From Pseudoscleropodium purum (taxonomy: Eukaryota; Streptophyta; Bryopsida; Hypnales; Brachytheciaceae), in assembly GCA_963969395.1 (NCBI GenBank), contig OZ017800.1, forward strand, positions 14,912,479 to 14,976,478: DNA of 64,000 nt, in the 5' to 3' direction. Below, piece after piece: positions 12,604 through 25,180 of the stretch. Position 1 is the first letter of the stretch. The number at the start of each line of letters is the position of its first letter. The position numbers were made by a program, and so were the translations under genes. The notes below the pieces were generated by a model. That model saw nothing but the letters and a program-made list of their open reading frames with translations, was not told the DNA's origin and did not search any database.

Positions 12604-14449
12604 CTTTTTTTCCTTGCCAAACTCCTTTGTCATCTAGATGGAGCTCAAAAATAGAGTACCAAAGATAAATGTTTTTGGATCATGAGGCAAACATTCCTCT
12701 TTTTCTTTTCTTTCACATACACATACATTTTGAAAAACTATTCTAAAGGGAACTTGTGGCTTTGCCATTTGTGGCAACACTTGATTTTAATTTTGATTTA
12801 AAAAAATTAAATTTCACATGACTTTCGTTATTTAGAAAACCAAATTTTATTTTATTTTTGTTCTATCACATAGATAGGAACTTTGGTGGTGTAGTGTTTG
12901 TAGTAATCAATAAAATTGGTTGTTATAATTTTATAGAAACAAATAAATTTTATTTGTAGAGTTTATACAAAATTCAAATACTAAAAAATGTTATTATTAG
13001 GATGTGCTACTTCTCACTAATCTAGCTAGTCTTTGGTGTTGAGGGGATCATTAAAGGTATTATTTTTTGACAAAAATATTAATAAATGTTTGAAAGTGAT
13101 GGTGGAGGAGATGATGTTTGGTTTTAGAATGAAATTCCCACAAAGTATTTCTCAGGGTAATAGTTATGAAATCTTCTTAAATATCAAATTGTTATTATTG
13201 TTATTTTTAAATTTTAGTTATTAATATTAATATTAATTTTAATAATATTATTATTCATGAATAGTATTTTGGAGTGATGGCAAGTTGTTATAGAGACAAG
13301 TTCTTGACTCATGTAATTCAATTAGTAAGTCTTTTTTAGTTGCTACAGGCCTTTTCTAACCATGTGCTAGAAGACTTTGCAGGTTCCCAAGTTCCTATAA
13401 ACTTTTGTAGCTTTAAAAGTGATTGCTTTATGTTGATGCAATGGCTTGAGATTAGAAAAAAATGTATTGTGAATTATATATAGTTAAATGCTTAATGTTA
13501 TGACAAGTGGTAACAAATTTAATAATGCATCAAATGATCAAGAATTTCAACATAATGAAGTTTTGCAAATTTGGTGACTAGGGATTGGAATTCTAGGATA
13601 TTAGGAATCTAGGGTCCAATCTAAAAAAATCATCATTTTTATTTCATTTATTTGTAATGCTATAATGAATTACAAAATACTATGAGAAGATCATTGTTTG
13701 TAATCTTACAAAGTACTAAAGCGAGTCTAAAATCAGTAAAATGTACTAGCTCGCAACATTCAAAGTACTAAGATGAGCACCCGTGATTAGTGCAAGCATT
13801 CTAGAGATGGAGTTAGAAGAGGAATTTGATTTTTTCATAACTAAGATGAGCTTTACAAGAAGCTTACGTATACCTTTGGGTTCTCCATCAATGTTATGCA
13901 CATGAAATCAATTGCAAAGTCTAGGATGGAAACTCTACTTTTTGGTTAATGTAAATACTAATGGTCTAACCTATTCTTGATTCTAACTTACAAGTATTGT
14001 AGCAAGAACTTATCTATAGCTATTGCAATGTGTTGAGCATTTTCTATGTGTTTATGATGAATGAAGTTGGAAGAAAAACATGGTCATAAATGAAGAAAAG
14101 GCTGGTTGGGGACCACATTGGAGCACAAAGTCGTATATTTTGAATCAACATCTAAAATCTTATATAGAATTGATTTCATTAGGAACCCCATCTTCATTGT
14201 TTGTGTTAAATATTACACTTTTTTTTTTTTTTCTGAATTTATTATATCAAAAGAATTCACAATGTCAATAAAGATTGAAATTTCTTGGTGATTTCCATTG
14301 TGCTTGTCATGGCAAGGAGGATGTGCATAGTTCTTAGTGCCATATACAACATAAATAAGTGACTCTCATCACATTTTTAATTCTATAATCTTATAAAAGT
14401 TGTAATTTTATAATTCAAACATAAACTTTTTTATAGCAATTACACCAAG
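12604..14449. other. Intergenic, nothing recognised
   Basis: AT-rich spacer with T-runs and an (ATT)-rich patch near 13220-13250. Short plus-strand frames at 13033-13224 and 14080-14291 show no family signature. Confidence 0.4.
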
Positions 14450-14731
14450 CATTAGAGGATTTTTTTTGGGGGGGGCCAAGAGGGTTGTTTCAAGCAGTTG
14501 CGCCCTGTAGTTCCCCCCCTTAAATTCTGGAGAACAGTTGTTTTTGACAAAAATTAATTAATTAAAAAAAAAAATTATTTTTGAAATGAAGAAAAAAGAT
14601 GAAATTTTATTTTATTTTTTTCAAGACGTGGTAGTTGCATTGCCACGTTTGCGAGCTGTGCAAGGTAGTTTCTATAGGTGAGAACTGCGGGGAACTCACA
14701 GCCCTCGCGTAGGCTGAAATCTCTTCTAATG
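14450..14731. repeat. MITE family M, copy b
   Basis: The left end CATTAGAGGATTTTTTTTGG and the right end CTCTTCTAATG are inverted partners and match the other family members. The internal GACGTGG...GCCACGT pair is present near 14625-14649. The middle is A/T-rich. Length 282 bp; non-coding. Confidence 0.65.
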
Positions 14732-14997
14732 AATTCACACTTGATGATTAGTTTGATTCATACACTTCTCAAAATGAGTAAAGATATAATTTTGCCTTTC
14801 AATAGCTTCAAAGAACTTTAAACATCATCTCTGTACAAAAAATGCGAGAAATCACCATCATAATCATGATATAATCAAACATTGGAGGGTTTGTAGCTTT
14901 TTTGTTTAAGGTAAGAGCTTGCATATATTCTATGACCACCATTGTATTAATATGGATATTTCATTTCATTGATGTAGATTATTTATAATTTAGTGTG

Positions 14998-15237
14998 CAA
15001 CAAGGGCTAGTAGTTGTTGTAGATGAGGAGGCCAAGGTGTACATAGAGGACATTTTTTCAAAAAGGATTACAAATGGAGGCATGAATGCAACAATGTAGG
15101 ATAAAGTAAAGGTGAAGATGCAAAATCTCATAACAAAATTGTCCAAGTTCACTATTGTTGCTAATCCAACCTTAGGACCTAAATTCCTTGATGACATGTT
15201 GCTAGTTGAATCATTTCTTCACAATGAGTTTCTATAG
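14998..15237 (+). pseudogene. Coding-like fragment, product unknown
   Basis: Eighty codons in one plus-strand frame with a single internal TAG. The reading QQGLVVVVDEEAKVYIEDIF, then KVKMQNLITKLSKFTIVANP and GPKFLDDMLLVESFLHNEF looks like real protein, unlike the surrounding DNA. An acceptor-like TTTAG lies just upstream (14991). No start codon, no second exon and no recognised domain. It may be an exon of a dead gene or a captured gene fragment. Confidence 0.3.
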
Positions 15238-15503
15238 ATTTAGCAAGCATTATTATGGCATATAAATTGGAGGTATTGAACAAATTTAGAAGCATTAGAA
15301 ATAAATTCAATTTTGAGATGATATTATAAAATTTAAAATGATTGCAACAATAAACATGCTAGCCTAGTTCAAAGTATGATGGTTAAGATGTTGGAACCTT
15401 AGTACATATTTTCATGGCATTTTGAGATTTCTAGTGAATTTGTGAATAAAAATAAACTTGGCTCTCTTCAAGGTTATGTACACTTTGGGTTGGGGTAAGT
15501 AGT

Positions 15504-15756
15504 CATTACATGAGATTTGAAGGCTCTACAAGACTGTAAATTCTTCAGCTCTAAAAACGTTGGGAACGTTGCCAACGATGTCGTTTGATGTAGTCAAGAG
15601 AGTGCCACATCATTTCTAAAAATTAATTAATTAATTTTCATTTAAATTCTCATTAAAGTTTTTTTACTAACAACACTATGTTTTTTCCCTGTTGGAAGAA
15701 CAACAAGGTGAACAAGCCTAAAATAGACCCCTTTTGCCTCCAAATATCATGTAATG
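15504..15756. repeat. MITE family M, copy c (most diverged)
   Basis: The left end CATTACATGAGATTTGAAGG, the internal GGGAACGTTGCC and GTGCCACATCAT motifs, and the right end (ATCATGTAATG) align in order with the other family members at lower identity. About 253 bp; non-coding. Confidence 0.5.
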
Positions 15757-16277
15757 GACTTATCTTTTTTCATACAAATAGTTAATATTGATAATGTGCT
15801 TGATTAGGTATATTGTGTACAAACTTATGAGCCTAAGATTTGTCTTTACTTAGTTTTTTGCATTTTTCTTCAATAAAATTAGTCCTCTACTTGTCTCAAG
15901 CTATCATAGTTGTCTTTTAGATCAAATAGAATAGTTTGACATTAATAGATCTATTTAATTTCTAGCCAAATCTGTTAAAAATTTCTTTTTGTCCTTATTT
16001 GATGAAGTTGAACTAGATTAGATGTAAGTTGAGCACACTAACGTAAAAAAATGCTAAACAAATACAAAAGACAATTGTTTTAGGATAAAAATGCAAGACA
16101 ACTTCTATAGGACAAATAAGATTGGCCTTTAAGCGCATCAAGACAAGTGGTATTTGGAGACAACATGGATTGTGGGCCAAAAAATTCAATAGGAATGCGT
16201 CTAGTCTTACCTGAAAAGTATTATCACTTGTCAATAGTGAGTTATCCATTCATCTATCAAGCAAGAAGGCAACTAGA
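15757..16277. other. Intergenic, nothing recognised
   Basis: AT-rich spacer; no coding frame or repeat structure recognised. Confidence 0.4.
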
Positions 16278-16855
16278 TAGATGCATACATGAGTGTCTCA
16301 ATAAACTAGTCACAAAGATCTTTTCAAAAAATGTTGGCATTGCAAAGGCCCTAGGTGACAAATGATAATGTCTTTTTACAATTTTTGGGCCCAAAATACT
16401 TAACAACTTGATTATAAAGACATATATGTAGTTGGTTTAAGAACTTTTAATTTCTAATAGAAGTATGGTAATTTTGAAGTGTAGTCTATGAACTTGTCCT
16501 AGATGAACAATACTTACATATTAACTTTTTTGAGAATATAGGTATATTTAAATGTTTTCTAATGACTTTGTTATGAGTGCTCCAAAAGTTTTGCTTGAGT
16601 AAAATATTTTCTACATTATAAGAACTTCTCTTAATATAAAAGTAGGGACTTTTTAGTAGTTAAAATGAAGGTAAAATTTTAGGAACATTTTTTTGATAAG
16701 TAGTTATTATTACCATTATTATTTTTTTTCTATTGTATTTTATATGGAAGATTAAGGTAAGCTGCCATTCACTTTGGAATTTTTTTCATTTATTTCTAAT
16801 GTAGTTGTCATCAAAGGATATAGCCTTTGATTTTAGTGATTTATAATGAGGTGAC
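16278..16855 (+). repeat. Dispersed 0.58-kb repeat, copy 1
   Basis: This stretch aligns along its length, in the same orientation, with 48142-48726. Shared words include GAGTGTCTCAATAAAC near the start, ATGTAGTTGGTTTAAGAAC (copy 2 differs at one base) in the middle and ATCAAAGGA near the end. Scattered substitutions suggest an old dispersal. No terminal inverted repeat, coding frame or target duplication was found, so the class is unknown. Confidence 0.65.
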
Positions 16856-19800
16856 CAATGCTTCTTTTGAAATCTTTGCAAAAAAAATAAAGACTTTGAT
16901 GGTAGTAGGTAGGGATTTCCTTGCCAATCCACTTTTTCTTGATTGATTCAAGATTTAGGAATGGTGAATAGAGTTTAATTCTCAAAACTTTTTCCTTCTT
17001 CATCATCATCTTCATGTGGAGGCAACTTGTTTTTTTACTCTCAAACTCTTCTATGAACACTCTCTTTACCTTACAACATGCCAACATGGCCTTAAACGTC
17101 TAGTTCCTTGGTCCACTTGTTATTTTTTTTAGCATTCCCTTCTTCAACAATATCAAGCCATCATTTGCCTCTCTTTGCCAAACATGGAAAAGAAATGTTT
17201 CTCTCAATTTGGTTTTGTAGGAAGGTTGCTTTTGTAGACAACAATCTAGTTCATCATCTTTGGATTATTTATAAGACATTAAATTATATTGGTAATAGCA
17301 TTAACAAAGACTAGCAATTATTATTTTTAGGACATGCATTTTCATGGTTCCGCACCAAGCTAAAGACTATTTTTTACTTTGGAAGTAGAAGTTGGCAAAT
17401 AGAACTTGTTGCCAAACCACTCTTAAGTTATTTGCTAATATGATACTTGCTTCATCTATTTAGAAGATTTCATCTTACTCTATTATTATTAGTATTTGTG
17501 CTTGACTTTGTTGGTTTTAGCAAGGGTAAAAAGTCATCATCTATTGTTGACCAAGGTTTCTTTAAGGTCGTTGATTTGGAGGATGCTAGCATAAAGTTGT
17601 CAACTTACGTAGTTTAAGTTGGTGAGCTATGGATCCTACTTCTTCTAGCTAATGTGGTTGTTGGATGTCCATGTATGCCAATAAATCTAAGAATGGAGCA
17701 TTTCCCAAAGAATTCAACATGTCTTTCATGAAAAAGGTGAGAGTTTACAACATTGTGTTCCACAATTTGTTAAATTGCTTGAATTGTCCTAAATTTTTTC
17801 AATTCTTGTTTGCTTTGTTGCTTATTATTATATCATCAAAGTTCTCATATTGATTGTTCATGTCACTAATCTTTCGATTCATTTAATGAACTTTTATTCC
17901 ATATTTAGCAGCATTGCATTTACAACAACTGGCTTAGAGAAGGCATCCCTAATCAAAGGCCATTTGTTGATCTCATTATTGTTGACACTTTGGAGGATCT
18001 TTTGGTTTCCATTGTATTTTAATCCAAATAGATAGATTTTGGCATAGAATATTCTATTCAAGAACTTTTTAGAAGCAACCTTTGACTTTGCCTATGAACA
18101 CTTGCAAGATGATGGAACCACAATCTTCATTCATGATGCAATGATCCCAATCGTCAATTGAAAGTTGATATAATCACTTTTTTTGTAGAATAAAAGTTTA
18201 GTGCATTCAAATATTCACAGAGTATAAACTACTATTGGTGTTTTTTCCAATGGCAAAGATTCAGAAGAGACAATATGATTTCTTTCTTTCATGTGTCTTG
18301 GGATCTTTTTACTTGGAAAGTAATTCAACTAATTACCACCTTTTCCATTCTCTAAGGTTCTTTTATGTTGCAAACCAACTTCTTTTGGCTTAATTGTCTG
18401 TTGGTGAGATTTCCACTAATAGGTGTTAAGTCAAAAGTTCTTCAATCGCATTGAAACCCTAGTGGACCATGATGTTGATGTTGGAGTATTGGACATCTTC
18501 AATAATTTTGTCACAAAAAAGTTTTAGTTCATGAATGAGGTAGTGCCATGAAGTGGATAATGAAAACACAATCTTTTCTATATACATATGCTAATAGAGG
18601 CAACTTTTAACCTCAACAAAATTATAGTGGATTGCATGATAGTCACAAGTGTCTTGGTTATTTGTATTTTGGCACAACTTTGTCATTAGATCCTTTGCTT
18701 AACTGTAAATGTTACATTTGTCACTAGGTATTTGTTTTCTTGTCATAGTGTTTTTCATTGTTGCTTGGACCCCCAATTACCATGTATTGCTTTGGAAGAT
18801 GACTATGACACTTTGAAGGTAATTTGAAGTCAAAAATCCATCATAGTCTTGGTGCTTCAAGTTTTAATCTTGCTCCTACTTCAATTGTCTTGAACAATGA
18901 CAAATTTATTGCCTTGCCACCAAATTTGATGTGTGCTTATGTAAGTACACAAGTTCAACCTCTTAATTGTGACTAGTTTGGTCTTGGACTCTCTTATTAG
19001 TTGCTTGTTTTAAAGGTGCTATATAACTTCTACATCTTTAGCTTTTTGATTGTCAAATTTTGTTTCAAAATCCAATAAAGTAGTTATTTATCTTAAAATT
19101 GAGGATAAATTGTAGTATGATTGAAGTTGCATGAATTTGGAGGTTTTTGCTTATGGTTGGAGTAGTATGAAAAAGCTTAGGAAACAAAATCCAAATAATT
19201 CTCTTTAGCAAGTGGGCTTAAGTGGAGAAGGTCAAATTGTCTATCATTTTGTGCCTTTAGAAGGTCATTTTTAAGGTAGAAAAGGCACTCAATTTGATAT
19301 TTAAGGAAATAAAATTTACTTTTGTCTAATTGTATGAGATGTGTGATTGATTATTTCTTTTGGTCTAGTGATAAGTTCAATCCAAAAGAATTCAAATTCA
19401 TATATGCTTTCCTAGTCTTACACTAGATCTAGAGGCCTAAAGTGAGATCTTCATATTTGTTCAAATTGTTTAGTGCTTGTGTATGTGTGTGTATAGGGAG
19501 AGAGAAATACTTCTTTTTATTTCATCTTTTTAGTTATGGACAACTTTTCCTTGGTCCTTCTTTGTAACTATTTACTATCCTAATCATTGATGATATATAA
19601 GCTTTAAAAAATGCAGTAATCTATGTTAGTTTGGCTTAGTGATACAAAATATAAAGTTAGATTTGCCATTCCTAATTTCCTATAGCAAATTTGTTCTAGA
19701 CAAATAGTCATATTTTCTTTTTCTTTTTCTTAATCTAATGTTGAATCAACAAATCAAATTGGCCAAAACCACAATGTTTTAAGACTTATCATTCTAATCT

Positions 19801-20149
19801 TAGTCTTTGTTAAATAATCACAACACTCAACTAAACATATTGCCACAATCACTATGGTTCAATCTACTAGATGTACATGTATTTGTACTATGGAGTATGA
19901 AACCACTATTATGTCTATTAGTCTTCAACATTGTTAAGGAAAAGTGCTTTTCATATTCGAATGCTAGAAATATGTATCATTTTATTAGTTTTGTTAGTTT
20001 GATCACTTCAATCTACATAACATAGGCAAGGCCATGTTAACAAATTTTTGGTCTAACTTCCATACTCAAACATGTAATGTTCTTACACTGAGTCAATTTG
20101 TCTACACTATGGCTTTTATGAAACACTCCAAACTACTAATTCAATAGTC
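16856..20149. other. Intergenic, nothing recognised
   Basis: AT-rich and slightly T/G-rich on the plus strand. Short frames at 17108-17314, 17665-17853 and 17850-18035 have no family signature. A (GTGTGTATG) patch lies near 19480. No terminal repeats were found. Confidence 0.4.
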
Positions 20150-21400
20150 TTATATCTTTAATTAGACCATTTAATTAAAAATCGCATACATGACAATTTA
20201 CACACTTATGAATATAATTCTCATTCCTAGACTATTAATCCAAGAAGTTGCATTGATAAATTTCAAGACAAAATTCACATTTGACACCAATACCAAGTAG
20301 TCTTACAATTAATTCAAAAAACTAATTTGACATAATTCATGCAAATTCTTCTTTCAATTTACATTCTATGTCAATTTTCCATATAGCTTTTCATAGTCAA
20401 TTTGTAATCCAATTTATAATCCACACAATATATATAATCTTCATAAAACTCTTATTACCTAACAATTTGTCAATCTCCAACTACATAAAATAGTCTATTG
20501 CAGTGAATAAAAAAATAGACAAATCACTTGTCTAATTGTCAATCCTTGACTATTTAAGAATACTCTATTCTAAAGTAAAGTTAACAATTTGTTTGTCTTG
20601 GCTTAAAAATCTTTGGCTTCAACAAGTATTCTCTAAATTAGAAAAACAATTAATTTGAAAAGTTTTTACTACTAATTGTTAGACTTAAATAATTGCCAAT
20701 CCTTGGCTTGTACTTAAAGTTTGTGACAATAATTAGAGACTACTAATACCACAGTTATACACTACCAAACCTTGGCAAATCATTCATTTTAGGTGGCTCC
20801 ATAAAATCCTATAAATCTTATCGCAATGACAAATAGACTTAGCAAACATAAGAACCTTTGATCCATGACTAATTGTCGAACTCACACAAAACTCGCCAAT
20901 TAGTGGCTTTTCAACAATATTCTCAAACTTAATCAAGAATGTACATAGTTTTCAACAAAGATAATATGACTATTCAAAATAATGACAAGCTTCACTTTGG
21001 CTATTAGTCTATTTCAAACGATTGTTCTTAAAAAGAAAACTACTCTTTGATTAATCAACCCTTACAATTCTACAAAGAATTTTTTTTGCACTATCTTTAG
21101 GACAATTTGCCACTTAATGTTTAGTGGCAAATGTTCATCTCTACAATTGACTAAATGTTCATCTCTACAATGAAATTGCCAATCTCTAGTATTAGTTCTT
21201 AATAGTTTGTTAGTCATAGACCAATTGTTTTTTCTATTACAAAGCTCTAACAAAGACAATTTGTTTCAAGAATCTGCAATTGCCAATGATTGGCTAACAA
21301 ACATACACATTAGTCACTGTCAATCCCTGGCTGATTGACTTGTGCAAGAAAGCAAATGTTAATTGTTGGCAAAAACAAATACATAGATAAATTTTCAAAT
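20150..21400. repeat. Zone of an iterated degenerate motif
   Basis: A motif close to GCCAATCCTTGGCT recurs through this stretch, for example near 20538, 20695, 21282 and 21319, with partial copies near 20772 and 21178. A 24-base direct duplication (AAATGTTCATCTCTACAATG type) lies at 21127-21168. The plus strand is rich in A and C. It looks like an internal or subterminal repeat region of an unidentified element; no ends were found. Confidence 0.35.
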
Positions 21401-21828
21401 TAGAATTTAGATTGAAAAATAATACAAATACAAAATTTTACAAAAAGACGAGTAATCACTACAAGCTCAAGAAAAAAATGAAAGGTAAATCAATTCTTAT
21501 TCTAAGTTTTTGGTGAACTATCAATCTCAAGATCCAATAATTGCTTGTCAATTTGTCTCTTCCAATTTCTAGGTCAAAATGTTTGAGTACAAAATCCTAA
21601 CTACTTTCAATAATGCCATATTGATCATTCTTACAATGTAAGTCTAATCAACCCAATTTAACTTTCCAATTTTATTTGGAATTGTTTTATCCTAATCTAT
21701 TTGTTTGCAAGATAATTTTTCAAATTTCCAGAAAAATATATCTATAATTGGCACATTAGCTATCTAGGAAGCTAAAAATGTAATAAATAGGATATATAAA
21801 GAAAGATTGTCATCATCTTTTGGTCACA

Positions 21829-23476
21829 TGGTGACTCACAAAAGTACCTTGCCACTAAGCATGAATCTACTTGGCATGCAACTTGAAAGAGAGTTTAATG
21901 AATCTTTAGTCCAAATTCATTATGGCTAATCCACATCATTTAATGCAATAGTAGTTGGCTTCCTGTGGGTAATACAAATGGTACATTTTTGTAAGAGTAG
22001 TTGAATAGAACTCAAAGGCAGTCAACTACATATGTTGATTCTAGTGACTTCTTCTATTATTTGTGTTTTCTATGTGCATAGAGATTTTTGAGACCTTTCA
22101 AAAGTCATATGTTGAGATTCTTCACATTTTTGAGTGGTAAGATGAAGAAAATGAGTTTTCATGAGCAATGATAAGTCATAGCATAGAGTGAGGAGTGAGC
22201 AAGGATTCTTGCAATATTTTATAGTGGATCATTTTCACATTCTTTCTAGGACAGGTGAACTAAAGCATTTTATGGAAATTTAAAAATGATGGATGAATGT
22301 ATGATTATCTACAATCAAGAACACTACATCTTCTAAGTGTACATAGTGAGACTTGTTGTAAGGATTTTGAATGAGCTAAAATTGCAAGCTACAATAGGTG
22401 TTCATCATAAATTGCAAACTTAGGGTCTTTATTTGAATGACAAGACTATCCATCAAAGTTTGGGGCGGTAGGAACTTGGGCCTAGAGTAAAGAAGAAGAA
22501 ATCCTTGTTGACAAAGACGCATAGACATAACCATTTTCATTAGGCTTGCAAAGGCTTCACAAGATTATGATACAGAAGATTGGAGTCATGTAATTTGGTC
22601 AAATGAGTTAAAGTTCAATGTTTTTGGTCAAAATGGTAGTCAATGGTTTTAGAAAAATCCTACAAAGCCTCATTGTCAGTGTCATGTTCAAAATCTAGTT
22701 GAACAAGATGTGATAGCATTACAGTATGGGGATGTATGCGTTGGGCAAGTGTTGGAAACCTCTATTGCATTGATAGCATTATAAATTTACAAATTTATCA
22801 TGACATTCTAGATTCACAATTGTTGGATACTATTGACTAACAAGGTTTTAGTGAGCCAAAAGTAATTTTCTAGCATAGTAATGACCCTAAGTACACATTT
22901 AGTCTTGTACAATGATGGCTAGAGTGGTAGGATATTTCCTAAGATGAAATGACCACCATAATCTCTTGATCTAAATCCTATCAAGCACTTGTAGAATGAA
23001 GTAGATAGACACTTAAGGTTGTCTAGTAAATTTCCAACAAGCAAAAATGATTTGTGGATAAAGTGGGAAGTAAAGATCCATGTTGTTTGATAGAACATTG
23101 AAGTAGAATATGTAAAGAAGTTTATTTGTATAGTGCTTGTAAGGGAGGTTGATCTTCTTGCAGCTAAGTATAGATACATGCATTGGTAGACTTGTAGTAG
23201 TTGTAGATGATATATCATTTGCTACTTACTAGTTTTTAGTTTGTGTTATCATGATTTCATATTTAATCAATATAAGTTTTGGGCCATGGATGCTCCACAC
23301 TTCTTTTAATTTTTGCTTATAATGTTATTTTTTTCATATGAAATTTTATCCAAATGTTTTTGACAATAGGTGTGGTATCTTTGACTACTCTTAGATATTA
23401 ACTATCACTAGTCTAAAATATATTGTCTAATTTTCATGCTCATAAAGAGTGGCCAATTATTTTTGTGAGTCATTTT
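21829..23476 (+). mobile_element. Tc1-like (Tc1/mariner, DD34E) transposon, dead copy A
   Basis: The left end reads TGGTGACTCACAAAAGTACC and the inverted right end reads AAATGACTCACAAAAATAAT. Both continue into a GGCCAC/TGCCAC segment. They match the ends of copy B and the general Tc1 terminal plan (CAGT... with CAAAAGTA-TTGGCCAC). A TA lies outside the right end; the left flank is CA, so one side of the target duplication has decayed. Length 1648 bp is normal for Tc1. It encloses the dead transposase at 22142-23189. Confidence 0.82.
22142..23189 (+). pseudogene. Tc1-like transposase, decayed
   Basis: Translation in shifting frames recovers Tc1 transposase landmarks in order. The start is MKKMSFHEQ, paralleling MKKTSLPKH in copy B. 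Next come LVVRILNEL, then VIWSNELKFNVFG (family form SDESKF, with the first catalytic Asp replaced by Asn), GCMRWASVGNLYCID, HSNDPKYT (family DNDPKHT, second catalytic Asp replaced by Ser), SLDLNPIKHL (family LNPIEHLW, with the Glu replaced by Lys), and NEVDRHL. All three catalytic acids are therefore lost. Many stops and frameshifts are present. The order and spacing are those of the Tc1 DD34E group rather than the plant DD39D mariners. Confidence 0.85.
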
Positions 23477-24601
23477 ATGTTGATTATGTCCACGAGCTCA
23501 TGACTTGACTAGTTTTGAATCATGTTGGTGAAACTCCATCTATTGAGTATTGAATTATGTACTCAATGTTGTACTTTTGATTTGCATAGCATTAGCTAAT
23601 GTTTGGTTCAATAATTTACTTTTTTTTGCAACCCAATATTGAGCCCCACTTTGCTATGTACTATTCTTTGTGCAACCTTCATTTCTTCCAAGTCCTTTTA
23701 CTTACCAATGTATGCATATTCTTTATCCAATACATTCACTTTTCAATGCTACTAGTATGCCCTATGCTGTTGCCATGGTCAAAACAAAAGAAAAAATAAT
23801 TTTCTACTTTTCTTAATTCATAAAAACTTCAAACTTCAATAACTTTTATACCTTAGGATGAAACTGCACGAAACCAATTGGCTATGCACCTTTTTTCACT
23901 GAGGGCTTTCCAACGATACCAAACACGCAAATGAGAGACATACGATCTAGGAGATCTCAACGTAATAAATAAAACAAACAAACAACTTAATTTAATAGAA
24001 GGATAGTTTTTTGTTGGTCCATATAAGATTTCAAGATCCTTAAGTGATGGATTGCATTCATTTGTCCATCTAAAAGTCTAATGAAGAATCTTTAGAAGAT
24101 GGTTGTAGTAATAGTTCTACATCTATTGCTAGAGATTATAACTATTGTGAATCTTTAGACGCATTACACTAATGCTTTTACATTGAATTACATTTGCGAT
24201 CTATGAACTCTGTGTTAAGACTAAATGAATCAGTACATTTCATGTTATTACTAATCTTGTTTATTATGCTTTTACAATGTTTGTAATTAAATTTGTTGTT
24301 TCCATTTTTGATCCAAGGTTTTTTGCATAGGTCTATATTTTTTTATTTCAATCTCTCATATTTGGTGTGATAAAAATTGATCCATGGTTTTCCAAAATTT
24401 AGTTGGTGGATTCAAAGGTAGATTAAGTATTCAAAATTGCTAAGAATTATTATAGGATACATCTTAGCAATTCTACAATAACAAAATTCATGTCTTTGGA
24501 TCCTAGCTTTAGGCAAAAGCACACTCTGGTTGTATAAAATCATAGTCATAGCATAATTGTTGCATAGGATGAAAGTGTCTAGTCAATTTTGCTCAGAGGG
24601 G
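23477..24601. other. Intergenic, nothing recognised
   Basis: AT-rich spacer between the Tc1-like copy and the giant inverted repeat. No coding frame or terminal repeat recognised. Confidence 0.4.
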
Positions 24602-24879
24602 CACTACATAGGGGGTTCATTGGTAACATGCAACCAAGCCCCAATTATATGGGAGGTATGTAGGTAAATTTCTTAAATTTTTATAGGACTATATTTACCT
24701 AACTTTCTAAATTCTTCTTATTTCATGAACCCTATGTTTTATTTAACACAAAAATTTACACTATTTTTGTGTACCCTATGTTCATTATAAATGGAAACCA
24801 ACTACAAAAGAATTTCAAACATGGTCATAGGGACATTTATCTCTAAAAACCACACGTGTTGAGATTCATTGCCAAAACA

Positions 24880-25180
24880 AGAAATATAAAATTCAAGTAG
24901 TTTAAGGCAAAGATAAACTATTTTACAACCGGAAGTGGATTCCTATACTAAAGTACTTCCAAATTGAAATGGATTTGAAGCACTAAATAGTTTGTACCAA
25001 AAATTAAACTACTTTCAAAACCAGAGTACTTTCAAATACAAAGTAATAATTGCCAGCATAGGAAGTGGAAAATTGAAGCAACTACTAGTAGTTGCAAAGA
25101 TAAAGTACTCTACAAGTAGAAGGAGATTCAAACACTAAGGACTTTGAAAAATTCAAAACCAAAGTACTTTTAAGCATCGA
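24880..25180. repeat. Iterated AAGTACTTT-type motif inside the arm
   Basis: Variants of the near-palindrome AAAGTACTTTCAAA recur at about 24951, 25010, 25026, 25100, 25137 and 25160. They are interspersed with AGTAGTTTAA and GGAAGTGGATT variants. The mirror set lies in the right arm at about 37925-38220. Repeats of this kind near transposon ends often serve as transposase binding sites; that role is inference here. Confidence 0.5.

Noticed and set aside
24602..24640. CACTA terminus at the outer end of the giant arm (starts CACTACATAG)
   Set aside because: The opposite end reads CACTGCATAG, the 3-bp flanks (GGG and TAT) do not match, and the internal transposase is piggyBac-like.
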